64,000 nucleotides of DNA, from positions 20,494 to 84,493 of the forward strand of contig JAIEQF010000008.1 in NCBI GenBank assembly GCA_019747895.1, read 5' to 3'. The notes below the pieces were generated by a model. It saw only the letters and a list, made by a program, of their open reading frames with translations. It was not told the DNA's origin and made no database searches. The first letter of the stretch is position 1. Each line of letters opens with the position of its first letter. Source of the stretch: Chthoniobacterales bacterium. Lineage in GTDB: Bacteria; Verrucomicrobiota; Verrucomicrobiia; Chthoniobacterales; UBA6821. Positions 17,478 to 26,124 of the stretch are shown here, in pieces. Position numbers and translations under genes: made by a program.

Positions 17478-17657
17478 CACTCTTGTCCAAAATAGAAATC
17501 AATAACAGAAATAAGAGGACTCAATTTGCTTTGTAGACCTACTTTGGTTGAAACGTTGAAGAGACCGCAATACGAGGTCTGTTCAACATTTCAACTCTGT
17601 TAGCAGCAATAAAAAGTATTCTTATTTCAAATTAAACAATCGTTTTGGACAGCAGTG
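17478..17657. mobile_element. MITE-like element, copy 2
   Basis: The left end is identical to copy 1 over 17 bases (17478-17494). The right end at 17643-17657 is its inverted partner (reverse complement CACTGCTGTCCAAAA). Flanking 9-mers AAGAGTAAT (17469-17477) and ATGAGTAAT (17658-17666) agree at 8 of 9 positions, consistent with an aged target duplication. The interior carries an internal stem (17547-17566 with 17576-17595) made of GTTGAA units, as in copy 1. It lies immediately upstream of the lipid kinase gene, as copy 1 does for livK. Confidence 0.8.
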
Positions 17658-17803
17658 ATGAGTAATGGGTAATGAGTAGCTGGCGCAAACGACAAAATGC
17701 TACTTTAAGTTTGTTTTTAAAAAATAAAACCTAGCAAATAAGAATTTCTGAAAACTGATTATCGTTCGATCTAAAAAATGCTCATTACTCATTAGTCATT
17801 ACT
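17653..17803. repeat. Heptamer tracts flanking an AT-rich gap
   Basis: GAGTAAT-type 7-base units at about 17658-17680 and the inverted form TACTCAT/TAGTCAT at about 17777-17803 face each other across about 100 bases. The remaining gap up to 17895 holds no gene. The first tract merges with the right flank of the MITE-like element. Confidence 0.55.
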
Positions 17804-17895
17804 TTGTTCTACAGTTGCTTCGGATTCCCAAGAAAATAATCTCTTCATTTTAAAAACGATTCACTTTTAAAAAGAGTCAAGGTAGAGTTTTTTTT

Positions 17896-18972
17896 GTGCC
17901 TATTCCAAAAAAAATCCTACTTATCTTAGCAATCGTTATTGTTGCTCTTGCGGGAGTCACACTATCGATCAATCTCATCATTCAATCTGCGACGGTGCAA
18001 GAGCAGTTTCATCAAACAGCTCAAAAAATAGTGGGCGTGCCGATCACGATGGGGAGACTCTCCTTCAATCCTTTTACAGGATTTCATCTTTCTCACGTTA
18101 CGATAACGGATGCTTCTCATCGTTCTGTTGAGGTTTCAGTACTCGATTTTATGCCAACATGGAGGTTGTTACTGTCTAAATATTGGGGGAGATCTTTAAA
18201 TAATATTGAGAAGTGGGGCGGCATCTTGCGCGCTAGAAAAGTGACCTTGAACAACAGTTTTTCTTTAGAACATTTAAAAGCACACCTCAAGAAAAGAGCT
18301 GATAGTTTCTTGATTGATCCTTTTTCTAGTCAAGTCGCCGATGGAAAGCTGACGGGATCCTTTTTATTACAAGAAGGGAACGGCCTCTCTCCCTACCAAC
18401 TCAATATTCATTTCGCAGGGATCTCGCTTAAAGAATTGATGAAAGGCGTTCAATCCATCGAAGGGAAGGTTCAAGGAACTTTTTTTATGAAGGGTGTTTT
18501 GGAGAATCTTGAAAAAAAAGAGGGTGAAGGAATGCTAGAAGTTATCGGCATGCAGTTCAAACCAGGCGGCCCTCTGGCTCAAATAGGTCAGCTCCTTGGC
18601 ATCCAAGAACTGCAGCTTCTCAAATTTGATGAGGCTGTAGCCACCTATGCCGTGACGCCTCATCAATTGGTGGTCAAGTCACTCAAGTTGCATTCTAATA
18701 ATTTAATCATTCGTGGTCATGGAATAATTTCTTATGAGGGAACACTTCATTTGAGTGCTCTCTTGTTAGTGAATGCAAAATTGCAATCACGCCTTCAAGG
18801 GTTACTTCCGGTCGCCATGCTTGTTCCTTCGGGTGAAGCTGGTTTTGTTGCGCTTCCATTTGAAATCACTGGTTCTCTTGATCATCCTCACAGCACCTTG
18901 CTTGAGCATGTGGCGCTTCCTGCCATTAACAATAATGTGCAAGGGCTCATCCAACAGATTTTTAAGTTTTAA
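17896..18972 (+). CDS. AsmA-like membrane-anchored protein
   Basis: The protein has 358 residues from a GTG start. A single N-terminal transmembrane segment (about 6-28) is followed by VGVPITMGRLSFNPFTGFHLSHVTI, the hallmark opening of AsmA/DUF748-type proteins, in which a short anchored domain leads into long beta-strand repeats. The C-terminal part (LPFEITGSLDHPHSTL) also matches the AsmA C-terminal pattern. Such proteins act in the periplasm in outer-membrane biogenesis and lipid transfer. It is the first of a tight plus-strand group with rsmD (1-base gap) and waaA. Confidence 0.7.
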   Translation: MPIPKKILLILAIVIVALAGVTLSINLIIQSATVQEQFHQTAQKIVGVPITMGRLSFNPFTGFHLSHVTITDASHRSVEVSVLDFMPTWRLLLSKYWGRSLNNIEKWGGILRARKVTLNNSFSLEHLKAHLKKRADSFLIDPFSSQVADGKLTGSFLLQEGNGLSPYQLNIHFAGISLKELMKGVQSIEGKVQGTFFMKGVLENLEKKEGEGMLEVIGMQFKPGGPLAQIGQLLGIQELQLLKFDEAVATYAVTPHQLVVKSLKLHSNNLIIRGHGIISYEGTLHLSALLLVNAKLQSRLQGLLPVAMLVPSGEAGFVALPFEITGSLDHPHSTLLEHVALPAINNNVQGLIQQIFKF

Positions 18973-18973
18973 C

Positions 18974-19525
18974 ATGCGCATTATTGCAGGTACAGCCAAA
19001 GGACGAACGCTCAAGACTCCAGCTTCGATCACACGTCCCACGATGGATCGTGTGCGAGCGGCGATTTTTTCAATGCTTGGCGACCGTGTGCCCAATGCTC
19101 GTGTGCTCGATCTTTTTGCAGGAACGGGAGCGATGGGGATTGAAGCGCTGAGCCGCGGCGCTGATTCTGTTGCTTTTGTCGATCAAGATAAAAAATCGAC
19201 GGAGGTCATTCGTCAAAATTTAGAGCTCACCAAACTACGTGGAGAGATCAAACAAGTTGATGCAATTTCTTTTTTGAAATATCAACAAGCCTGTTTTGAT
19301 CTGATTTTTGCCGATCCACCTTATGCTTCTAATGCTGATTCAGACTGGATCGCTAAGTTGTTATCGACTTCAGAACTTTTGAACGCGATAGCTGAGGATG
19401 GACTTTTGATCTTAGAATGTGAAAAGCAACAATTGTTGCCAGAGTTACAACATCTAGAAAAAATTATCGATCGCACTTATGGTGTGACGCGGATTGTCAT
19501 CATGCGGAGGAAAAATCTCTCATGA
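18974..19525 (+). CDS. rsmD: 16S rRNA (guanine-966-N2)-methyltransferase
   Basis: 183 residues. The opening MRIIAGTAKGRTLKTP, the TRPTMDRVRAAIFSML motif, the SAM-binding VLDLFAGTGAMGIEALSRGA and the catalytic ADPPY are all RsmD signatures. It methylates G966 of 16S rRNA in the small subunit. The open frame runs 67 codons upstream through the previous gene; the ATG at 18974 matches the family start exactly. It overlaps waaA by four bases. Confidence 0.96.
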   Translation: MRIIAGTAKGRTLKTPASITRPTMDRVRAAIFSMLGDRVPNARVLDLFAGTGAMGIEALSRGADSVAFVDQDKKSTEVIRQNLELTKLRGEIKQVDAISFLKYQQACFDLIFADPPYASNADSDWIAKLLSTSELLNAIAEDGLLILECEKQQLLPELQHLEKIIDRTYGVTRIVIMRRKNLS

Positions 19526-20841
19526 AAATTTTTCAACTTTTTTACAATCTTTTTTTTCCGATTGCGTTTGTTGTCATTCTTCCAAGTTATTTGCCGCGGA
19601 TGTTCAAACGGGGAGGGTATGATAAGCAGTTTCTTCAACGATTAGGCGTCTTTGATGCCAAGACCAGCGCGCGCATTGGAACAGGTAGGATCTGGGTGCA
19701 TGCGGTGAGTGTTGGAGAAATTTTAATCGCTCTCAAATTTATTCGCCGTTGGAAAGAAAAACATCCTGAAGCCCGTTTTCTGCTTTCTACCACCACAACA
19801 ACAGCATTAGCCATTGCCAATAAGCACACCTCTGATTGGTTAGAGCCTATTACCAATCCGGTTGATTTTTTCTTGATCACCAACAAACTGATTGATCGCT
19901 TTCAGCCAGCGGCACTCATCATGGTGGAGGGGGATGTTTGGCCACAGCGACTTTTTTATGGGAAGAAAAAGAAAATCCCAACAGCCATCGTCACTGCACG
20001 CCTTTCACCTCGCTCGGAGGCACGTATGCGATTTTTTCGTTGGATTATCAAACCATTTTTTAATCAGCTTGATTTGATCACTCTTCCCTCAGCTAAGGAT
20101 CAAGAACGTTGGCTTTCGTTAGGCGTTGATCCATCACGGCTAAGCATTACAGGAAACATGAAGTATGATCAGCAGGGAGTTCCTTTAGTTGAGGTACCCA
20201 AAGATGTTGATGAGGTCTTTGGAAATCTTGGTTGGAAAAAAACAGATTCTATTTTTTTGGCAGGTAGCACGGATAACCTCGAAGAAGAAGAAATTTTGCT
20301 AAAGGCGTGGCTTGAGTTGCGGAAAAAATTTCCTGATCTGAGGCTGATCATTGCGCCACGTTATGTAGAACGTCGGCAAGAACTCGTCTCGTTTTTTACA
20401 AAACAAAATATTTCTGTCGCTCTTCGTTCAGAAAAATCACCTCATCGTGCTGAAGTTCTGATTTTGGACACCACCGGCGAGCTCAATGCCTGGTACCTGA
20501 CGGCAACTTTCGTCTTTGTAGGAAAAAGCCTCCGCGTTGGAACTGCCCACGGGGGACACAACCCGGTAGAACCTTTGGTATTAAGACGTCCTATTTTACT
20601 GGGACCGTCGATGGAAAATTTTGAACCGTTGATTTCTGAACTGCGTGAGGTTCAAGGAGTGACTGAAGTTCGCAACGAAGAAGAAATCATTCAAATAGCA
20701 GAACGCTTTTTGCTTAATCCCCAAGAAGCAGCAGCCAGCGTGGAGCGAGGCCTTCAAGCTTTAATTGAACATCAAGGCTCGATGGATCGGACGTGTGACT
20801 TGCTGGGAAAACTACTCTTTCAAAACTCAAAAACCCTCTAG
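19522..20841 (+). CDS. waaA: 3-deoxy-D-manno-octulosonic acid (KDO) transferase
   Basis: 439 residues, normal for the family. An N-terminal membrane anchor (FYNLFFPIAFVVILPSYL) is followed by IWVHAVSVGE with the catalytic glutamate. The PTAIVTARLS motif, ITGNMKYDQ and the donor-site GTAHGGHNPVEP region follow. WaaA adds KDO from CMP-KDO to lipid IVA on the inner face of the cytoplasmic membrane, so the organism makes lipopolysaccharide-type lipid A. The start overlaps the rsmD stop (ATGA), suggesting translational coupling, and the GGAGG in the rsmD tail is one of the few plausible Shine-Dalgarno sites here. Confidence 0.95.
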   Translation: MKIFQLFYNLFFPIAFVVILPSYLPRMFKRGGYDKQFLQRLGVFDAKTSARIGTGRIWVHAVSVGEILIALKFIRRWKEKHPEARFLLSTTTTTALAIANKHTSDWLEPITNPVDFFLITNKLIDRFQPAALIMVEGDVWPQRLFYGKKKKIPTAIVTARLSPRSEARMRFFRWIIKPFFNQLDLITLPSAKDQERWLSLGVDPSRLSITGNMKYDQQGVPLVEVPKDVDEVFGNLGWKKTDSIFLAGSTDNLEEEEILLKAWLELRKKFPDLRLIIAPRYVERRQELVSFFTKQNISVALRSEKSPHRAEVLILDTTGELNAWYLTATFVFVGKSLRVGTAHGGHNPVEPLVLRRPILLGPSMENFEPLISELREVQGVTEVRNEEEIIQIAERFLLNPQEAAASVERGLQALIEHQGSMDRTCDLLGKLLFQNSKTL

Positions 20842-21074
20842 GATGCCCTATATCGTCGTTTGTTGAGGTTGGTGCTATGAGCATAGTGCCTGAAATATTA
20901 TTTCTATTTTTACTTAAATTTAAATATATCAAACAAATAATAAGGGTGTTGCTATTAATGTTAGCGCATCTTTTATCAAAGATCCCTCAGTAGCCCTCTC
21001 TGTAAAAAGAGTGAAAATTCCTTAAGTTTGGTCCTAAAGGAGAACCAAAAGCAGGCTAAAAAGCGCCCTTTGCT

Positions 21075-23180
21075 CTAAGCTGCACTCGATGAAGAAACCA
21101 GCACAACAATAGAACGCGCTTTGACCTCATAGTTGTTTGCTGTAATTTTTGGAGCTTCGTGCCAAGGGAGAATATCATGAGGTGATTCTAGGGAAGTATC
21201 GATAGAGCGATGCCACGCTTTATTGTCATCGTTGAAGGTTGGAATTTCAAAGGTCAAATCTTCCCAGTAACCATTGATCATGATATGCAGCATCATTTGA
21301 TCATTAAAATGGCGAATCGTAGCCGCAATGGTGTGAGAGTTTGCTTCTAAGTCAGGATTTCCTAAGGTGACTCCATGCCATTCTATCGCTTTTTCTTTAA
21401 GGAAATCTTGTAATGTTTCTTTGTAGTTTTCACATAAAAACTTTTTATCAGCGCGAAGTTTGATCAGATGTTTTGAAAAACGATAAATGTCGGGATTTTT
21501 TTCCAAGAGGGACCAATCAAACCATGTTGACTCGCCAAGATCGCAATAACCATTGTTATTACCTAATTGGGTACGACGCACTTCGTCTCCCGAGAGAATC
21601 ATCGGAACGCCCACAGAAAAAAAGAGGATCGTTAAGAAATTTTTGATTTGTTGATTCCTCAACTTCTCAACAGCAGGATCATCGGTGGGGCCTTCAACGC
21701 CACAATTCCAACTAAGATTGTTATCGCTTCCATCACGATTCTTTTCACCATTAGCCTCATTATGTTTTTCGTTATAAGAAACGAGATCATTGAGGGTGAA
21801 TCCATCATGGCAGGTGATAAAATTGATGCTCTGCTCAGGCTCTCTTTCCTCATTCAGATAGATATCAGGACTGCCTATCATTCGGTGAGTAAGGCTTCGA
21901 ATACTATTTTCATTTCCTTTAACAAAAGAACGAACATCATCGCGAAAGCGACCGTTCCATTCATGCCAGGCATCGCCAGGAAAAGTTCCCACTTGATAAA
22001 GACCGCCAGCATCCCATGCTTCGGCGATGAGTTTAATCGTTGATAAAACAGGATCGGACTCAATATCCCATAAAATTGGAGGATTGGCCATTGGAGTTCC
22101 ATCTTCATCACGTGAGAGAATCGAGGCTAGATCAAAACGAAATCCATCAACATGCATCTCTTCAACCCAATAAGAAAGAGCATCGAGAATAAGGCGCCGC
22201 ACGATTGATTCATTCGCATTAAGTGTATTTCCACAGCCCGTGAAATCGCCGTAGGTCGATTTATCTTTTCCTAAAATATAATAAGTTTCATTGGATAACC
22301 CGCGGAAGGAGATGGTAGGACCGTTCACACCTCCTTCAGCAGTGTGATTAAAGACAACATCCAGGATCACTTCAATGCCAGCGCGATGGAGTGCCTTAAC
22401 CATGTCGCGAAACTCATCGAGAACAGCCATCGGCTCTTGGCGCGAAGAATATTGTGGATGCGGCGCAAAAAAGGCGAGAGGTTGATAGCCCCATCCATTT
22501 TTCAAACCAGCAGGCGCAGCTTCTGGATCAAAAGCAAAAACAGGCAACAACTCAACCGCAGTAATCCCAAGATCTTGGAGGTAAGGAATTTTTTCGATAA
22601 CCCCAGCATAGGTTCCACGTTTTTCTGGAGAGACCCCTGAGTTGGGATGAGCCGTAAAAGCCCCAATGTTCATTTCATAGATCACTGTCTTTGAAAAAGG
22701 ATGCCGAGGAGGGGCATCATCTTCCCAATCATATTTTCCGGAATGGATGACAATATTTTTCAGTGCTTTATCAACATTGTCACCGACGGAAGCAGCTGAT
22801 ATGCGGGTTCGACTAGGCGGGTAGGCAATGCACTTTCCATAGGGATCAAGTAAAACTTTAGTATGGTCATAGCGAAAGCCACAACTGGGATTAAAAGGAC
22901 CATCCATGCGCCATCCATAAATTTGTCCTTCTCGAAGGCCCGGAACAAAGGCATGCCAGTAGTGATACGATTTATTTTTACAAGGATCGAGTTTGATGAC
23001 CCTTGATGGCTGAGTGTCTTTGATATCATTAAACAGCAGGAGTTCTGCACTCGTACTATGTTTCGAAAAAATACTGAAGTTGACCCCATCTGCATGAGGA
23101 GTTGCTCCTAATGGAAAGTGCATCGTTGACCCGAGAGGATAACTTTTTCCAGGTTGTGCTTGGAGAGTTGGTGAAGCCAT
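21075..23180 (-). CDS. glgX: Glycogen debranching enzyme (isoamylase type)
   Basis: 701 residues, the usual GlgX length. An N-terminal CBM48-like module (PLGATPHADGVNFSIFSKHST) precedes the GH13 barrel. Catalytic-region motifs are VFNHTAEGG, VDGFRFDLAS (nucleophile Asp), LIAEAWDAGG (acid/base Glu) and NFITCHDGFTLNDLVSYN. It hydrolyses alpha-1,6 branches in phosphorylase-limit glycogen. It ends the minus-strand run of sugar genes, so glycogen breakdown is placed beside glucose-6-phosphate use. No glgA/B/C/P gene is in the window. Confidence 0.95.
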   Translation of the reverse strand: MASPTLQAQPGKSYPLGSTMHFPLGATPHADGVNFSIFSKHSTSAELLLFNDIKDTQPSRVIKLDPCKNKSYHYWHAFVPGLREGQIYGWRMDGPFNPSCGFRYDHTKVLLDPYGKCIAYPPSRTRISAASVGDNVDKALKNIVIHSGKYDWEDDAPPRHPFSKTVIYEMNIGAFTAHPNSGVSPEKRGTYAGVIEKIPYLQDLGITAVELLPVFAFDPEAAPAGLKNGWGYQPLAFFAPHPQYSSRQEPMAVLDEFRDMVKALHRAGIEVILDVVFNHTAEGGVNGPTISFRGLSNETYYILGKDKSTYGDFTGCGNTLNANESIVRRLILDALSYWVEEMHVDGFRFDLASILSRDEDGTPMANPPILWDIESDPVLSTIKLIAEAWDAGGLYQVGTFPGDAWHEWNGRFRDDVRSFVKGNENSIRSLTHRMIGSPDIYLNEEREPEQSINFITCHDGFTLNDLVSYNEKHNEANGEKNRDGSDNNLSWNCGVEGPTDDPAVEKLRNQQIKNFLTILFFSVGVPMILSGDEVRRTQLGNNNGYCDLGESTWFDWSLLEKNPDIYRFSKHLIKLRADKKFLCENYKETLQDFLKEKAIEWHGVTLGNPDLEANSHTIAATIRHFNDQMMLHIMINGYWEDLTFEIPTFNDDNKAWHRSIDTSLESPHDILPWHEAPKITANNYEVKARSIVVLVSSSSAA

Positions 23181-23201
23181 AGGTTTTTAAAGAAGAAAAA
23201 A

Positions 23202-23390
23202 TTGGCCACAAAGAGCACAAAGAAATCAAAGAAAAACTAACAGATGTTATTTCTTAAAAAAGGAAACTATCTTCTTGTTTTTGTATGCTTTTTCCTGATG
23301 CTGAAGCATCAGGAAAGGGAAAAACTCTTAAAAAGTGAATTTTGTTTTCTTTCAAAACTTCTTTGATTTCTTTGTGCTCTTTGTGGCCAA
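23202..23390. repeat. Perfect 30-bp inverted CACAAAG repeat with inner hairpin
   Basis: The arm at 23202-23231 and that at 23361-23390 are perfect reverse complements over 30 bases (9-base units CACAAAGAG, CACAAAGAA, ATCAAAGAA). Inside, 23291-23301 and 23306-23316 form a second perfect 11-bp stem with a TGAA loop. It separates glgX from the pgl-rpiB gene. This is the best preserved member of the family and resembles a small mobile or structural element more than a simple terminator. Confidence 0.85.
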
Positions 23391-23421
23391 TCTCTTTTTT
23401 TACATTCTTTTGTAGCTATTT

Positions 23422-24570
23422 CTACTTCTCCAAAGCAGCCACTTTTCCAATCCGCCGCAAGTGCCGTTTTTCCTCGCTGTAGGAGCTAGTCAGAAAAGTT
23501 TGGACTAAATCCCAAGCAACTTCGTGGCCAATGGTGCGACCTCCAAGGCAAATCACATTAATATGATCATCTTCGACACCTTGTCGTGCTGAAAAGTGAT
23601 CATTGATAAGGGCTGCTCTAATACCTCGAACTTTGTTCATACAAACATTAATCCCAACACCACTGCCACAAATCGCAATGCCTCGATCTACTTTTCCTGA
23701 AACAACAGCCTCGCCTAAAGGAATTCCATAGTCAGGATAATCGTCCGTAGAGCAAAGTTCGTTTGCTCCAAAATCAGTCACCTCATAGCCAGAAAAGAGG
23801 AGACGTTTAATCAGATCTGCTTTCAATTCAAATCCGCCATGATCAGCAGCGATACCAACTTTAAGAGGAAATTTTTTTTCTGCTAAAGCTGCAGCTGCAT
23901 CAGCATCAGCGAGAATGGTTGCATGTGCTTGAACAATGCTTCCACCTGGAATCGATTTCTCTTTGTTAAGGAGTTGTTGTAATGCCGTTTGTTTTTCTTT
24001 TCCAGTCACGACCCAAAGAATTTTACGGCTCCGATTGATGACTGGGTAGGTGAGGGTCATGCGTTGATGGCCTTGATAAAGACCTGTGAGCGCGACATCA
24101 CGATCAATGACTTTTAAAACAGGATCTCCTGGAGTGAGGGAGGCAGTATGCCCATCAGGCCCAAGGCCGAGATGAACTAAATCAAAAACGGGTGGAGTCC
24201 CCGTGAGATCGTTAAGAAGCGTAGCATAGGAAGAAGCTCCAGACTCAAGAGCCGACGATTCCACAGGCATCGGATAGAGATGAACCGATTTAGTTTCTGT
24301 TTTACTCAACAAACTCTCTTGAAGATGCGTCCAGTTTCTATCAGCACTGCCAGCAGGAGCGACTCGTTCATCCACTTGAAAAAGATGAACGTTATCCCAT
24401 TCTACTTTTTCATCAGCGAGATGACGCAGCATGATCCAGGGAGTCTTTCCTCCGCTAACAGCCATGACAAAGCGCCCACGTTCGCGAATGGCGGCACGAG
24501 CCTCGTTAGCAATGAAAGTTGCTGCCATCTTGGCAACAGTTTCGGCGTCGTTAGTAATTTTGATATCCAT
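23422..24570 (-). CDS. pgl: Fusion of 6-phosphogluconolactonase and ribose-5-phosphate isomerase B
   Basis: The protein has 382 residues. Residues 1-230 are a SOL/DevB-type 6-phosphogluconolactonase (FVMAVSGGKTPWIMLRHL, VDERVAP, HLGLGPDGHTASLTPG). Residues 237-382 are RpiB (VGIAADHGGFELKADL, CGSGVGINVCMNKVRGIRAAL with the catalytic cysteine, NVICLGGRTIG). One polypeptide thus hydrolyses the lactone made by Zwf and interconverts ribulose- and ribose-5-phosphate, with Gnd acting between. The join has no stop or frameshift visible. It is followed in the transcript by glgX and preceded by zwf. Confidence 0.93.
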   Translation of the reverse strand: MDIKITNDAETVAKMAATFIANEARAAIRERGRFVMAVSGGKTPWIMLRHLADEKVEWDNVHLFQVDERVAPAGSADRNWTHLQESLLSKTETKSVHLYPMPVESSALESGASSYATLLNDLTGTPPVFDLVHLGLGPDGHTASLTPGDPVLKVIDRDVALTGLYQGHQRMTLTYPVINRSRKILWVVTGKEKQTALQQLLNKEKSIPGGSIVQAHATILADADAAAALAEKKFPLKVGIAADHGGFELKADLIKRLLFSGYEVTDFGANELCSTDDYPDYGIPLGEAVVSGKVDRGIAICGSGVGINVCMNKVRGIRAALINDHFSARQGVEDDHINVICLGGRTIGHEVAWDLVQTFLTSSYSEEKRHLRRIGKVAALEK

Positions 24571-24633
24571 ATTAGTTTAAAATAATCGTAACTACCATCG
24601 TAGTCCAAGCAGGAAGAAATTCTCTTATGGCTG

Positions 24634-26010
24634 CTAAGCAGCAACAGGATTATGCCATCCACCTTGTGGAAGGATGAATTTATCAACTTCAGCAGGACCC
24701 CATGAGTGAACATCGTATTGATAAACCGGAGTATTGGCTTTGATCATCGGATCAACGATACGCCAAGCCTCTTCAACATAGTCTTCGCGAGCAAAGAGGG
24801 TTTGATCTCCTTTGAGGGCATCACTAAGAACGCGTTCATAAGGCGTCATTTCCTCAGCGCTTGGTTGATGACTAGCAATCAGTTCAACAGGATTGCTCTC
24901 TTTTTCATTCGCAGGATTAATAACATTCATGCCCATCGCAATAGTGACTTGAGGACTAATTCTAAGACGGAGGCAGTTCTGACGCATTTCAAAACCGGTA
25001 TACATGCTCGGAGCAGGTTTCAAACGGATAAGGATTTCGGTGCACTCCACAGGAAGATTTTTTCCAGCTCGAAGATAAATAGGAACACCTTTCCAGCGCC
25101 ATGAATCAACTTCCAACTTGATCACCGCAAATGTTTCCGTGGTGGAGTCAGGAGCTACACCAGGTTCTTGAAGATATCCTTTGAATTGGCCTCGCACGAT
25201 ATTCTTTGCAGAAAGTTCAGGCATCGACTTTAAAACTTTCACCTTCTCATCACGAATCGATTCGCTATCGAGTCGAGCAGGAGGTTCCATCAGAATATTG
25301 GTCAATAGTTGAAAGAGGTGATTTTCCATGACGTCGCGAACCGTTCCTGTCTTATCATAGAAGCTGCCTCGTCCTTGAACTCCAAAATCTTCAGCCATCG
25401 TTATCTGAATACTCTCGATATATTCGCGATTCCAAAATGATTCAGGGATGATATTCGAAAAACGAAAGAAGAGCATGTTGTGCACCACCGGTTTTCCAAG
25501 ATAGTGATCAATACGAAAAACACGATCTTCCTCAAAAGCTTTTAGCAAAATGACGTTCAGTTTTTTTGCTGATTCTAAGTCTGTTCCAAAGGGCTTTTCA
25601 ACAACCACGCGAGCTGTTTCGGGAGCACATCCAGAGCTAGCTAACTTCTCGATAACAAGTCCAAACAGGAGAGGTGGGATTGCCAAATAGTGAGCTGGCC
25701 GAACAGCGCTCCCGAGTTCTTTGCGCAACGCTGCGTAAGTGGAATCATCATTATAGTCACCATCAACGTAACGCAGGAGACTGCTCAGTTTTTCCCACGC
25801 CTGCGGATCTAAGGTGCTATGTTTTTCAAGACTATCTTTAGCACGAGCTTTAAGCTGTTCTAAATTCCATCCGGCTTTAGCAACTCCAATCACGGGAACG
25901 TTGAGGTTGCCGCGTTTGATCATCGCCTGCAAAGAAGGGAAGATCTTTTTATAAGCTAAATCACCGGTTGCTCCAAAAAAAACAAAGGCGTCAGAAGGTT
26001 GGTTTTTCAT
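24634..26010 (-). CDS. zwf: Glucose-6-phosphate 1-dehydrogenase
   Basis: 458 residues. The Rossmann motif FGATGDLAYKKIFPSL at the N-terminus, the active-site RIDHYLGKP and the GKNLP(V) segment are typical. It oxidises glucose-6-phosphate to 6-phosphoglucono-lactone with NADP (or NAD), the first step of the oxidative pentose phosphate pathway. It lies between gnd and the pgl-rpiB fusion, 63 bases from the latter. No Shine-Dalgarno site precedes the ATG. Confidence 0.96.
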   Translation of the reverse strand: MKNQPSDAFVFFGATGDLAYKKIFPSLQAMIKRGNLNVPVIGVAKAGWNLEQLKARAKDSLEKHSTLDPQAWEKLSSLLRYVDGDYNDDSTYAALRKELGSAVRPAHYLAIPPLLFGLVIEKLASSGCAPETARVVVEKPFGTDLESAKKLNVILLKAFEEDRVFRIDHYLGKPVVHNMLFFRFSNIIPESFWNREYIESIQITMAEDFGVQGRGSFYDKTGTVRDVMENHLFQLLTNILMEPPARLDSESIRDEKVKVLKSMPELSAKNIVRGQFKGYLQEPGVAPDSTTETFAVIKLEVDSWRWKGVPIYLRAGKNLPVECTEILIRLKPAPSMYTGFEMRQNCLRLRISPQVTIAMGMNVINPANEKESNPVELIASHQPSAEEMTPYERVLSDALKGDQTLFAREDYVEEAWRIVDPMIKANTPVYQYDVHSWGPAEVDKFILPQGGWHNPVAA

Positions 26011-26061
26011 AAATAAGGCTGAGGGCTAAAGGTATGATGGTGGATGTTCAGAATTAACAAT

Positions 26062-26118
26062 CGCTACACCCTAGACGTCATTCCAACGTCTGCTGGAATG
26101 ACGGTAGTGTAGCCGAGA
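26062..26118. repeat. GTCATTCC palindrome
   Basis: A symmetrical element in the zwf-gnd gap: GTCATTCC and GGAATGAC at about 26077-26104 form the inner stem, and CGCTACAC with GTGTAGC extend it outwards. It is the REP-like family also seen at 29553 and 48096. Confidence 0.7.
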
Positions 26119-26124
26119 ATAGGG

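Noticed and set aside
17449..17502. 18-codon extension of the lipid kinase
   Set aside because: These codons also come from a MITE end; the kinase fold begins at the internal ATG.
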